This document shows positions 54,644 through 64,000 of a DNA stretch of 64,000 nt, piece after piece. Source of the stretch: Planctomycetia bacterium (GTDB taxonomy: Bacteria > Planctomycetota > Planctomycetia > Gemmatales > Gemmataceae); assembly GCA_005786805.1 (NCBI GenBank), contig SYCV01000066.1, positions 1-64,000 of the forward strand, read 5' to 3'. A program made the position numbers and the translations under genes. The notes beneath the pieces are model-generated. The model saw only the letters and a program-made list of their open reading frames with translations, did no database searches and had not been told where the DNA came from. Positions within the stretch are counted from its first letter, which is position 1. Every line of letters begins with the position of its first letter.

Positions 54644-56089
54644 ATGACCCTGATTCACCTGCGTGTAAGTGATAGTGCAACTCAAAAGGCCATTCCGGTT
54701 CGCATAAGAATTTCCGATATCGATGGAAATTCTTATGCTCCCCTTGGCAGGCAGGAAAATTTTCCCCCGATTGCCCACCATGCAGTTGGTGGCCAAGTCA
54801 TTCTTGGTGAGAAAAAATATTATTATATCGATGGGGCCTGCGAAATTGATCTTCAACCAGGCTTTTATAACTTTGAAGTATTCAAAGGGGAGCGCTTTCA
54901 CGGGTTTTGTAAAAGTGTGGAAATAAAACAAGGACAGGCCGCCCTGAGAATCATCATTGAAAAAAAATCAAACTCCATCTGGTCGGATCTTATAAGTGGA
55001 GATGCTCGCTGTCATGGCCTCTCATGGGCGGCATCTGTTTTGGAGGGGGCAGCTGAAGGATTGGACATTGTGCATTCTCTTGCGCGCGAAGTTAAAATTC
55101 CCGGAAGTGGAATTTCTGATAGCACTGACATTTTGGACTTTTCGGGACAGGAAGTGGCTTATGAAAAATTTGGCTGCACTCTTTTTGTGAACACGCTCAA
55201 CCATAATTTTTTTCTAGGTGCCATCAGTATCATTCATTCCCATCGCCCGGTTTTTCCGCTTTCCTCAAACTTGACAGACTCCTCAAACCTGTGGTCCGTA
55301 ATTGATTGGTGCAGGCAGGGGCACCGTAAAAACGGACTTGTAACCTGGGTCTTTGATCCTGCAAATGAGTTTCAAGGCGAGGCCTTGGCGGCCCTGGTTT
55401 TGAAGGAGATTGATCTTGTTGAGATTTCTAGTCTCAGTTTGGGAGAGAATTCCCAAATTCTTTTTTGGTATAGATTGCTTGATGCTGGATTGAAAGTCAA
55501 TTCTGTCGGGGCAAGCGGCAAAGAAAATAATAATGTATTGCTCGGTCATCCAAAAACATGGTGTAAAAATTCTAGGGAAATTGGGGCACTTTTGCATTTG
55601 ACATGGCTTGAGTCTGTTAGAAAAGGTGATTCTTTTTTCAGTAATGGGCCATTTATAGATATACAAATTGAAAATAAGGGTTCCTCTGGAAAAATAAGTC
55701 TGGTCGCGATTGATGTTCTTCCGTCGGATCATATTGAGTTGGTCATTAATGGTGAAATTATTCCCGTTAAAAGGGATGAAAACCGAGATCAAATTCAAAC
55801 TGAAATAGAATTAGATCTGACAAATTATCAATGGATCTGTGCCAGAATTATTTCCAGCGAAAATGGTAAAACATTGGTCAGGGCGCATACCAACCCTAGA
55901 TTTAACATCGTTAAATCAAACAATTCCATGCAAAATCATCGAAAGTTTGTTGCGATAAAAGGATTGTTGCCTCATTTTGAAAACACTGAGGCTTGGCTGA
56001 ATAGCCCGAAAATTAAAGACCAAAAAAGGGTTCCCCAGATACTAGGGGCAATCGCTGAGGCAAAAGCCATACTTGCTAGTGGAAATTAG
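54644..56089 (+). CDS. Conserved hypothetical protein (CehA/McbA-like family suspected)
   Basis: TLIHLRVSDSATQKAIPVRIRISDIDG beta-sandwich-like N-terminus; ISGDARCHGLSWAASVLEGAAEGLDIVHSLA region reminiscent of PHP-type CehA/McbA proteins. Confidence 0.55.
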   Translation: MTLIHLRVSDSATQKAIPVRIRISDIDGNSYAPLGRQENFPPIAHHAVGGQVILGEKKYYYIDGACEIDLQPGFYNFEVFKGERFHGFCKSVEIKQGQAALRIIIEKKSNSIWSDLISGDARCHGLSWAASVLEGAAEGLDIVHSLAREVKIPGSGISDSTDILDFSGQEVAYEKFGCTLFVNTLNHNFFLGAISIIHSHRPVFPLSSNLTDSSNLWSVIDWCRQGHRKNGLVTWVFDPANEFQGEALAALVLKEIDLVEISSLSLGENSQILFWYRLLDAGLKVNSVGASGKENNNVLLGHPKTWCKNSREIGALLHLTWLESVRKGDSFFSNGPFIDIQIENKGSSGKISLVAIDVLPSDHIELVINGEIIPVKRDENRDQIQTEIELDLTNYQWICARIISSENGKTLVRAHTNPRFNIVKSNNSMQNHRKFVAIKGLLPHFENTEAWLNSPKIKDQKRVPQILGAIAEAKAILASGN

Positions 56090-56347
56090 GCCTGTTTTAC
56101 CTGATGATACCTTCATCGGCGTGGATTTCAAAAATGGTTTTGATCAGAGTTTTGCAATCAACGAGCATGAGTTTTTATCTGGTGCTTTTTCTGTGTTGTA
56201 TTAGTGATCGCGTAATGGTTGACTGAACTATTATTAGGAATTTTAAATTAATAAAAGCGTTTGCCCGCTTGTTAGAGAAACCAAAGGTTTCCACAACCCC
56301 GCATACTGATATAATTTGCAAATCAAGTTTTTCAGAGGAGTTACAGC

Positions 56348-57829
56348 ATGTTGGATCGAATCAGCTACAAAGGAATTACTTTTGACGATGTTTTTTTGGA
56401 ACCCGCATATAGCGATGTGGTTCCCAGAGAGGTTGATTTACGGACCAACTTGACCAAAAACATAAAGCTAAACATACCAATTTTATCTTCCCCCATGGAC
56501 ACAGTCACCGAAAGTGACCTTGCGATAGCTTTGGCCCAAGAGGGGGGAATGGGCATAATACATAAAAATTTGTCAATCATAGATCAAACACGGGAGGTGG
56601 ATAAAGTAAAACGAAGTGAAAATGGAATAATCACGGATCCAATTACATTGCCGCCAGAAGAGAAAGTGGTAAATGCGCGCAGAATAATGGAACAAAATAA
56701 GATAAGTGGCGTTCCTATAACGGTTAATGGTCACTTAAAAGGGATATTAACGCGCAGGGATTTAAGATTTCTAACCAATACTAATCAGCAAATTTCCGAG
56801 GTTATGACCAGGGAAAATCTTGTTACTGCCCCGGAAAATACAACTCTTGAGGAAGCTGAAACGATTTTAACGGAAAATAAGGTCGAGAAACTTTTGCTGG
56901 TTGACGATAAGTTTATACTGAAGGGCATGATTACGATCAAAGACATTGACAAGTTGAGCAGCTTTCCAAGTGCCTGTAAAGATAGGCGAGGTAGGCTGAG
57001 AGTTGGAGCCGCGGTAGGGGTTTTTGATTTTGAAAGAGTCGAGTCCCTGATCAAAGCTGGAGTTGATGTCGTTGTTGTTGATTCTGCCCATGGCCATAGC
57101 AAGAATGTGATTGAAACGGTCAGGAAAATTAAATCAATGTTCTCGATCGATTTGATTGCAGGAAATGTTGCCACACTTGAAGGAGCTAGAGCCTTGGTTG
57201 ATGCGGGAGCTGATGCTGTGAAAGTAGGAATCGGTCCAGGTTCCATCTGCACCACCAGAATGATTTCTGGAGTGGGTGTGCCACAAATCACCGCAATTAA
57301 TCAGGTAGCAAGCGGGCTTAAAGAACTCGGGGTCACTGTCATTGGTGATGGTGGCATTCGATATTCTGGAGACATAACCAAGGCAATTGCCGCTGGGGCT
57401 AATTGTGTCATGCTTGGGAGTCTTCTGGCTGGCTTGGCGGAATCGCCCGGCCAGATCATTCTTTACAAAGGTCGCAGCTTTAAAACTTATCGTGGAATGG
57501 GTTCCCAAGGCGCTATGATGGCGGGATCCAAGGATCGTTACCAGCAAAGTGGCGAATCCACCATCGATAAACTTGTTCCGGAGGGAGTGGAGGGCAGGGT
57601 GCCTTATAAAGGGCCTTTATCCCCTTTTATCTACCAGCTTGTTGGTGGGTTGAGGGCGGGTATGGGCTATTGTGGCACCAAGGATATTGAAGAGTTGAGG
57701 ACCAAAACCAAATTCATTCAAGTTAGCGGAGCTAGTGTGGCTGAGAGTCACCCGCACGATATCTCCATAACGCACGAGGCCCCGAATTATTCTTCGAGGA
57801 CAGACCATGCGCACAGCGATAGTAACTAA
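56348..57829 (+). CDS. guaB: IMP dehydrogenase
   Basis: [26 protein letters not shown] region; [49 protein letters not shown]. Confidence 0.95.
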   Translation: MLDRISYKGITFDDVFLEPAYSDVVPREVDLRTNLTKNIKLNIPILSSPMDTVTESDLAIALAQEGGMGIIHKNLSIIDQTREVDKVKRSENGIITDPITLPPEEKVVNARRIMEQNKISGVPITVNGHLKGILTRRDLRFLTNTNQQISEVMTRENLVTAPENTTLEEAETILTENKVEKLLLVDDKFILKGMITIKDIDKLSSFPSACKDRRGRLRVGAAVGVFDFERVESLIKAGVDVVVVDSAHGHSKNVIETVRKIKSMFSIDLIAGNVATLEGARALVDAGADAVKVGIGPGSICTTRMISGVGVPQITAINQVASGLKELGVTVIGDGGIRYSGDITKAIAAGANCVMLGSLLAGLAESPGQIILYKGRSFKTYRGMGSQGAMMAGSKDRYQQSGESTIDKLVPEGVEGRVPYKGPLSPFIYQLVGGLRAGMGYCGTKDIEELRTKTKFIQVSGASVAESHPHDISITHEAPNYSSRTDHAHSDSN

Positions 57830-58523
57830 ATTCCTGGCTGTAAGTTTTTTTCTTACCACCAGTATTGTGATTGCAGTAGAGCCAGAAGCGATAACCAACC
57901 CAACTCAAGGAAAGGTTGTAGCGACCGGTTTGAAATCTAAAGGCCCAAGTCGGGCGTCTGATATTCCCGGGCAAACCATGCCTTTGATTAATGACCCGAA
58001 ATCATCCCAGGATTTGCTTTCCGCTTACCAGATTCAATTGGATCCACCAGGGGCAGAAAGGTTATTCCGGTTGGAATCCGAGGACTCCCTTCGTGAGCGC
58101 ATGGGGCAGGAAAAAAAGTCGGTTGATCAACTTGAACGACTTGTTTTTCCGTCTGATGTGGTTCTCAGCACCAAAAAATATGATTATCAATGGAGAAATC
58201 GTAACTGGGCCAGGCATGATAGGAAAGTTGAACCTTTCTATCTGACCTATGATCGTCTTTTCTTTCATGAGATCAACAGCGAACGATATGGCTGGGACCT
58301 TGGTGCAGTACAGCCTTTTGTTTCCACCCTCACATTTTTCTATGATTTTGTGACTCTGCCCTACCACATGGCTACCGATCCATTCCGAAGATATGACAGT
58401 AGTTCAGGATATTGCCTTCCAGGTGATCCTGTTCCATACATGTGGTATCCACCGAATGTGAGTGTGACGGGTACGGTTTCCGAGCTTTTGACAATCGCCT
58501 TGTTGGTAGCAGTTTTTCCATAA
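57807..58523 (+). CDS. Hypothetical exported protein
   Basis: 238 aa ORF with signal peptide ([19 protein letters not shown]); overlaps the guaB end by 23 nt. Confidence 0.6.
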   Translation: MRTAIVTKFLAVSFFLTTSIVIAVEPEAITNPTQGKVVATGLKSKGPSRASDIPGQTMPLINDPKSSQDLLSAYQIQLDPPGAERLFRLESEDSLRERMGQEKKSVDQLERLVFPSDVVLSTKKYDYQWRNRNWARHDRKVEPFYLTYDRLFFHEINSERYGWDLGAVQPFVSTLTFFYDFVTLPYHMATDPFRRYDSSSGYCLPGDPVPYMWYPPNVSVTGTVSELLTIALLVAVFP

Positions 58524-58544
58524 TGGTTAAAAGTTGATGTCTTG

Positions 58545-58584
58545 AAACAAAGAAGGAGCGTCTAATGACGCTCCTTCTTTGTTT
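58545..58584. terminator. Bidirectional terminator hairpin, perfect 18-bp stem
   Basis: AAACAAAGAAGGAGCGTC-TAAT-GACGCTCCTTCTTTGTTT between convergent genes. Confidence 0.85.
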
Positions 58585-58600
58585 AATAAAGCACATATTG

Positions 58601-61336
58601 TCAGTTTTTCTTGTTGAAATCTCCCGCCCAAATCGTGATCATTTTTTCCGATGACACATGCTTTTTAAATGCGCCAACAACTTCAATAGCTGTCAAATTC
58701 TTGATTTTCAGCTCAAGATCCTTGTAGAAATCCATGGTCCTGTTGGCTGCGAGATTTTCCGCAAGTATGGATGCCAGCCTGGAATCTGTTGTGCGCTCGA
58801 TTTTAAGCTGCGCAAGAAAAGCTTTTTGGGCCTCAGCAAATTCTGTCGCATCTATGCCTGCATCCAGGAATTTTTTGATCTCATCAAAGACCGCAACATC
58901 AACATTTTTGATTTTCGAGGGATTACAACTTGCCATCACCATGAACCTTGCGGACTGATCCTCAGCATCAGCTTCGAATCCGGAACGAACACCATATGCC
59001 AGGCCCTCTTTCTGGCGGACCCTGTTCCCAAGCCTTGAGCTTAAACTGCCGCTTCCAATTATAAAGTCCGCAATGGCCAATCCCGCAAAGTCAGGATCAG
59101 AGTCTTTCAAGGGAAACATAATACCGGACATGAACATTGCGTTTTCCTTGTCAGGTGTCTCGATGACTAACTTTTCACCCGTAGTGACGGTTTTGGCTGT
59201 CTTTTCAATTTTCTTGAATGCGACCTTGGATTTTGTATCCAGAATTTTCTTTGTGGATTCTGAAACAATGGCAGGGTCAAAATCTCCGACCGCGACCACT
59301 TCGGCCTCTCCTATGCCGAAGATATTCTTGTATAGATCCTTTATATCATCGATACCAAGTTTGTTCAGGCGCTCTGCTGATTCCTCAAATGTGGGGGTGT
59401 AACGCACATCTGTTGGAGGGTATGGACTAAGTTTTCGCTGCATAAGTCGACTGGCAAGCGCGCCTGGTTCAGTCTTGTTTTTTTCAAGAAGGTCCTTCGA
59501 CTGACGCTTGATAATTTCCAATTCTTCGGATGAAAATGAGGGTTCATGGAGTACCTCATTTAGGAGTTCCAGCACACCGTTTACTGAATCTTTTCTGCAA
59601 AGAATTGAAACCTGCAATTCACCAGCGGAACCTGAAATGCGCCATTGAGCTTGTAGTTTCGCCAGGGTGTCCTCAATTTCCTGCCTGGTTTTCTTTTGTG
59701 TTCCTCGGGGCAAAAGAAGGGGCATTATTGCTGCAGCGGTGTTTTTCCCCGCCAAGTCCTTTTCATTTCCATAATGAATGTCCATTAAAATGCTGACTAC
59801 CTGATTGCGGGTCTTTTTAGGCAGAAAAGCATATTTCACATTTGAAGATAAAGTCCCAGTGGTCGTTGTTTTTGAGATATTTTCAACAGAGGGGTCAAAA
59901 AATTCCCCCTGAGCCATCGCTTGCCCACCTTTGTAACCTTTCAAAAGTTCATTTAAATCCGGGGATGCGGGTATTTTTACACGCTCGGCTTTTTCGGTGG
60001 GGTAGTAGGTCCCGACAGTGCTATTATTCGGGGTAAGGTATTTCAAGGAAACACGCTGGACATCTTCAGGTGTGACTTTGTTGATGAGATCCCTGAACAG
60101 GAAGAATAATCTCCAGTCACCCTTGGCAGCCCAATCGCTCAGTGAGATACCGATTCGATTACTGTCAGACATTAATAGACTTCGTGATCTTGCGAATTTG
60201 GTCTTGGCTCTTTCAACCTCAGTCTTATCAACAGGAGAATTGCGGAATTTTTCAATTGTCTCAAGGAGAAGTGTCCTGGTTTTGTCTATGTCAGCCGTTC
60301 CATCGACACTCGCCATGATTTCAAAAACACCAGGGTCGTGCCATCCAAACGCGTAGCCGGAAACACTGGTGGCATATTTGCCCAAAACCATGGTTTTATA
60401 AAGGATGCCAGAAGGTTGGCTTGTCAGGACCTCCTCAAGAATTTCAAGTGCGGGGAAGTCAGGGTGGGAACTTGATGGTGTGTGATATACAACCCCAACC
60501 GCCCCGACTTTTCCAACCCGCCTGAGGACAACCTGTCTCTGGCCGTCTTGTGGAGGTTCTTCCGTATAAGTTGCTTCCAAAGGTGAGTTAGGGCTTTGGA
60601 TGGGACCGAAATATTTTTCAACAAGTCCAAGAGCTTGTTCTTTTTTGAAATTACCCGCGATAACCAGCATCATGTTGTCAATACGATAGTATTTTTTGTA
60701 AAAAGCTTGAAGTTTTTCGATGGGAACCCGTTCAATATCAGCCCTGTTACCAATGGTGGATTTGCCATAATTATGCCAATCAAATGCCGCTGACAGCATG
60801 CGTTGGCTCAAAATGCCAACAGGATCATTTTCACCCCGTTCAAACTCATTTCGGACAACAGTCATTTCAGAAGCAAGGTCTTCCCTGCGAATAAAACTGT
60901 TGAACAATCGGTCAGCCTCCAGCCTGATTGCGAATTCCAGATTGTCACCCTCGCTGGAAAGTGTTTCAAAATAATTGGTCCTATCTACCCATGTGGTACC
61001 ATTCATGATCGCCCCCCGATCCTTCAAGGCCTTGGGAATATCGGGATGAAGCTTGGTGCCTTTGAAAACCATGTGTTCCAGCAGATGCGCCATTCCACCT
61101 TCGCCATAGCCTTCGTGCCTGGAACCAACAAACACCGTCGCATTTACAGTAACTTTTGAAGTGGAGGGATCGGGGTATAAAAGGATTTTCAGCCCGTTGC
61201 TCATTTTGTATTCGGTGATGTTTTCAATGGATGTGACTTCTTTGATCGAGGATTTTTGTTCCTGTGCAAAAACCCTGTTTGCTGTCATCTGAGATGTGAT
61301 CATTGAAAATACAACCATTAAAAAAATCCTCTGCAT
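58601..61336 (-). CDS. M16 family metallopeptidase (two-domain, exported)
   Basis: Signal peptide; HLLEHMVFKGT (HxxEH) with a downstream acidic segment; VVRNEFERGENDP; C-terminal M16 half GSGSLSSRLGNRVRQKEGLAYGV. Confidence 0.92.
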   Translation of the reverse strand: MQRIFLMVVFSMITSQMTANRVFAQEQKSSIKEVTSIENITEYKMSNGLKILLYPDPSTSKVTVNATVFVGSRHEGYGEGGMAHLLEHMVFKGTKLHPDIPKALKDRGAIMNGTTWVDRTNYFETLSSEGDNLEFAIRLEADRLFNSFIRREDLASEMTVVRNEFERGENDPVGILSQRMLSAAFDWHNYGKSTIGNRADIERVPIEKLQAFYKKYYRIDNMMLVIAGNFKKEQALGLVEKYFGPIQSPNSPLEATYTEEPPQDGQRQVVLRRVGKVGAVGVVYHTPSSSHPDFPALEILEEVLTSQPSGILYKTMVLGKYATSVSGYAFGWHDPGVFEIMASVDGTADIDKTRTLLLETIEKFRNSPVDKTEVERAKTKFARSRSLLMSDSNRIGISLSDWAAKGDWRLFFLFRDLINKVTPEDVQRVSLKYLTPNNSTVGTYYPTEKAERVKIPASPDLNELLKGYKGGQAMAQGEFFDPSVENISKTTTTGTLSSNVKYAFLPKKTRNQVVSILMDIHYGNEKDLAGKNTAAAIMPLLLPRGTQKKTRQEIEDTLAKLQAQWRISGSAGELQVSILCRKDSVNGVLELLNEVLHEPSFSSEELEIIKRQSKDLLEKNKTEPGALASRLMQRKLSPYPPTDVRYTPTFEESAERLNKLGIDDIKDLYKNIFGIGEAEVVAVGDFDPAIVSESTKKILDTKSKVAFKKIEKTAKTVTTGEKLVIETPDKENAMFMSGIMFPLKDSDPDFAGLAIADFIIGSGSLSSRLGNRVRQKEGLAYGVRSGFEADAEDQSARFMVMASCNPSKIKNVDVAVFDEIKKFLDAGIDATEFAEAQKAFLAQLKIERTTDSRLASILAENLAANRTMDFYKDLELKIKNLTAIEVVGAFKKHVSSEKMITIWAGDFNKKN

Positions 61337-61350
61337 ACAAATCTCCTTGT

Positions 61351-61383
61351 AAAAAAAATACTGCAGGCTTTGAGTCTGCAGTA
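61351..61383 (-). terminator. Intrinsic terminator of the PQQ-like propeller gene
   Basis: Minus strand: ATACTGCAG / CTGCAGTAT stem followed by T8 (A8 at 61351-61358 on +). Confidence 0.82.
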
Positions 61384-61425
61384 TATAGGTTGGGATCGGT
61401 TTTGATAAACACGAAAACTATGAAA

Positions 61426-62712
61426 TTAATTCACTGAACCCTTGGCGGAAACATCATAGCACCAAAGTGTGTCTTTTTCCCTTAAGTAAAGCCTGCCACC
61501 AATTACCACGGGGTGATTCCAACTGTTTTTGTCTGAATTTGGGATTTTGAAAGACCCTTTTTCAACGTATCCCTTTGGTGAGGCTTCAACCAATGCCATC
61601 ACACCGTTGTCATAACGGATGTAGAGGTGCCCTTCAGCAAAAACCATGGAGGCGGAACCTTTGCCAGCTTCACGATTTTCAGGTTTTGGCCTTTTCCAAA
61701 GCACTTTTCCAGTGGTGACTTCAGCGCACTGGGGGTTTCCTGAATCATCGCGGTCGCTGAAAAGAAAATCTCCAACTTTTATAACACCGCCATGCTTGTT
61801 GGTTAATTCCTTGTTGAAATATACTTCATTTGCCTCAACACCTTGGGCGGATTTCGTCAACTGCACCAGGCCGGCACCACGACCATACCCGGCAGCAGCG
61901 TATACTTTGTCGTTAAATGGAATGGGTGTGGGAATGTTAGCCGTGTTTGACTTGAACTTTGAAGGTTCGTTGCCATATTTCCAGGCGACCTTGCCGGTGT
62001 TTGCCTCAATCCCAACCAATTCATTTGACAAAAGTTGCACATAATATTTTTGATTACCGATCATGGAGATGACAATCGATGAGTAACCAGCGGTCTGGTC
62101 CAAAGGGCAAGCCCAGACGGTTTCACCTGTACTTTTATTTAAGGCGACTATGGTTTTATCTTTGCCACCCGGAGTACAAATGAGGTTATTGCCGTCGATG
62201 AGAGGTGATTCCGTGTAATTCCATCCCCCTGATTTTCCACCGAAATCCTTGTTAAGGTTTTTTCTCCAGACTTCTTTTCCATCATTGGCATTAAGGCAGA
62301 CAAGGTCGCCAAACTGCCCAAGCGCGTAAACTTTGCCTTCAGAAAAGCATGGGGTGCATCGGGTGCCAGAGTAATTACCACCGGTTTTCCCAACCACGGA
62401 CTGCCACAATACTTTACCGGAGGAGCGATCCAAGCCGGAAACAAAGGAGGATTTTTCGGATTCAATATCGCCCATGGTGAAAATTTTATCATTCACAGCA
62501 CTGATGCTGGAAAAACCACCCCCAAGTTTTTCAGTCTTCCAAAGTAATTTTGGACCATCTTTAGGCCAATCTTTGAGGAGGTTTTTATCAGGGGAAATCG
62601 CATCGCGGTTGTTACCACGAAATTGTATCCAGTCAGATGGACCTGCCGGGCTTTGGCCTTGGCTGAATTGAACTGTAAAAAAAATAACCCCAAGGCAAAG
62701 AATAGATCGCAT
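61426..62712 (-). CDS. PQQ-like beta-propeller repeat protein, exported
   Basis: DWIQFRGNNRDAISPDKNLLKDWPKDGPKLLWKTEKLGGGFSSISAVNDKIFTMGD; repeated GKVLWQ/GKVAWK/GKVLWK units. Confidence 0.88.
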   Translation of the reverse strand: MRSILCLGVIFFTVQFSQGQSPAGPSDWIQFRGNNRDAISPDKNLLKDWPKDGPKLLWKTEKLGGGFSSISAVNDKIFTMGDIESEKSSFVSGLDRSSGKVLWQSVVGKTGGNYSGTRCTPCFSEGKVYALGQFGDLVCLNANDGKEVWRKNLNKDFGGKSGGWNYTESPLIDGNNLICTPGGKDKTIVALNKSTGETVWACPLDQTAGYSSIVISMIGNQKYYVQLLSNELVGIEANTGKVAWKYGNEPSKFKSNTANIPTPIPFNDKVYAAAGYGRGAGLVQLTKSAQGVEANEVYFNKELTNKHGGVIKVGDFLFSDRDDSGNPQCAEVTTGKVLWKRPKPENREAGKGSASMVFAEGHLYIRYDNGVMALVEASPKGYVEKGSFKIPNSDKNSWNHPVVIGGRLYLREKDTLWCYDVSAKGSVN

Positions 62713-62854
62713 TTAAAATACCCCTTTATCAAATGGTGACGAAAACAGGCAGGAATGTGATGATAATTGTTTTAGTTTTAATTAACAAGAGACTAAGACC
62801 CAAAAAAGTGGGTATGAATTTGATCCTGATAAATTTGAATTGGCAGAAATTGAC

Positions 62855-63415
62855 CTACTTTTTGCCTTTTGGGTTTGCGGGTTTGTTGTTTGGTTTATCA
62901 GAAGAATCTTTGCCATTAACCATAATCATGCTTGCAAAAGGTTTGTTGTCTTGTTTTGCAAGGGTAATGGTGACCAAGTGGCCTGGAACAATATTTTCGG
63001 GCTTGGCCTCATAACCAGGAAGGTTGGGGTTGCTTCCTTTTAGCTTTTTCAGGTCCTGAGGGGTGTAAACCTTGATGTTGCCTTTCTCGTCAAACGCCTC
63101 AACCGGTTCCTTGAACCTGAATTTGGTGTTTTCCCTGATGGGAACTTCCAATTCCTTCCAATCGGGGGCAGGTGGGGTGTTTTTGCCTTTGTTTCCGGGC
63201 GGATTAACATTCGCTTTCGGATTGTGGATTTGAATTATAATGGATTTTTCAGTTGGTTCGGAGGCTACTTTTCCATTGATTGTATTTCCATTTATTTTTG
63301 AAATATCTATTCGATCCACTGGTGATTTGTTCTTTTTCTTCGCATCCTGCCCAAGAGCGGAGAACGATAGGAAAGCGATGCAAAGAATTACTGGAGGGAA
63401 AATTTTAAGATACAT
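62855..63415 (-). CDS. Hypothetical exported protein
   Basis: Signal peptide MYLKIFPPVILCIAFLSFSALGQDAKKKNKS; Pro/Lys/Asn-rich ends. ORF opens at 63568; ATG 63415 preferred. Confidence 0.6.
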   Translation of the reverse strand: MYLKIFPPVILCIAFLSFSALGQDAKKKNKSPVDRIDISKINGNTINGKVASEPTEKSIIIQIHNPKANVNPPGNKGKNTPPAPDWKELEVPIRENTKFRFKEPVEAFDEKGNIKVYTPQDLKKLKGSNPNLPGYEAKPENIVPGHLVTITLAKQDNKPFASMIMVNGKDSSDKPNNKPANPKGKK

Positions 63416-63506
63416 TGAAACATCCTTTTGAAAATGCCCTTGGTTAAGAGCCCTCAAGCACAGAATGAATTGTATCAAAATGGAGGATTGAATACATAAA
63501 TGATTT

Positions 63507-64000
63507 TCAAGGTGATTGGGAACCCGCAAGAAAGCCAGTGCTCCATGCAGCTTGAAAGTTGAATCCACCTATCGGGCCATCAATATCCAGTATTTCTCCA
63601 GCAAAATATAATCCTTTTTGAAGTTTACTTTCCATGGTCTTTGAATTGACTTCGTCAAGGTTCACCCCTCCGGTTGTCACTTCAGCCTTGGCGTATCCCA
63701 GGGTTCCCGTGATGTTTATTGTTTTTGACTTGATAGAGGCGACAATTGATTTGCGTTCATCCCTGCTGATGCCCGCGCATTTTTTGTCCGGTGAAAATCC
63801 AATTTGGCTGAACAAGCCATCAAGAAGCCTGCGAGGTAATAAATCCCCAAGGGCTATTGATAAAAGTTTTTTGCCATCGGTGGAAGCCAGCAATTGTATT
63901 TTGCTTTCAAATTCAGGTTCCTTGATTGATGGTAAAAAATCAATTTTAAGGAGAGTATTTTTGAATTCAGGAACACAGTTGAGTGACTTGCTGACATTTA
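63507..64000 (-). CDS. HI0933/BaiN family FAD-dependent oxidoreductase, N-terminus outside window
   Basis: TLGYAKAEVTTGGVNLDEVNSKTMESKLQKGLYFAGEILDIDGPIGGFNFQAAWSTGFLAG. The frame stays open to the window end (NVSKSLNCVPEFKNTLLKIDFLPSIKEPEFESKIQ...). Confidence 0.88.
   Translation of the reverse strand, partial: NVSKSLNCVPEFKNTLLKIDFLPSIKEPEFESKIQLLASTDGKKLLSIALGDLLPRRLLDGLFSQIGFSPDKKCAGISRDERKSIVASIKSKTINITGTLGYAKAEVTTGGVNLDEVNSKTMESKLQKGLYFAGEILDIDGPIGGFNFQAAWSTGFLAGSQSP

Overview
This window looks like a stretch of chromosome from an uncultured, low-to-mid-GC Planctomycetota-like bacterium. That assignment is inferred from the gene families present (TIGR03009-type protein, DUF6807/PmoA-like protein, YVTN/di-heme proteins, BBP7-like barrel). 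It carries about 53 protein-coding genes on both strands, mostly housekeeping: trpC, tilS, purH, kdsB, pyrG, mtnA, lpxB, hemH, obgE, coaX, glgC, a HemG/HemY-type PPOX, dcd, nrdJ, a PduO-type cobalamin adenosyltransferase and guaB. Between these lie secreted or redox proteins and conserved hypotheticals. I recognised no rRNA, tRNA, CRISPR array, prophage or transposon. Several intrinsic terminators are clear. The observations most worth a second look are: (1) a breakpoint at about nt 92-96, where a MenD fragment on + abuts a 3'-truncated M20 peptidase on -; (2) a LarA-fold protein whose nickel-pincer cofactor residues appear to be replaced; (3) an MnmE-like GTPase without the C-terminal Cys motif, translationally coupled to coaX; (4) a perfect 14-bp-arm inverted repeat inside a coding region. 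I found no clear defence or mobile system and do not claim one. All family calls come from motif recognition by eye, with no database search.
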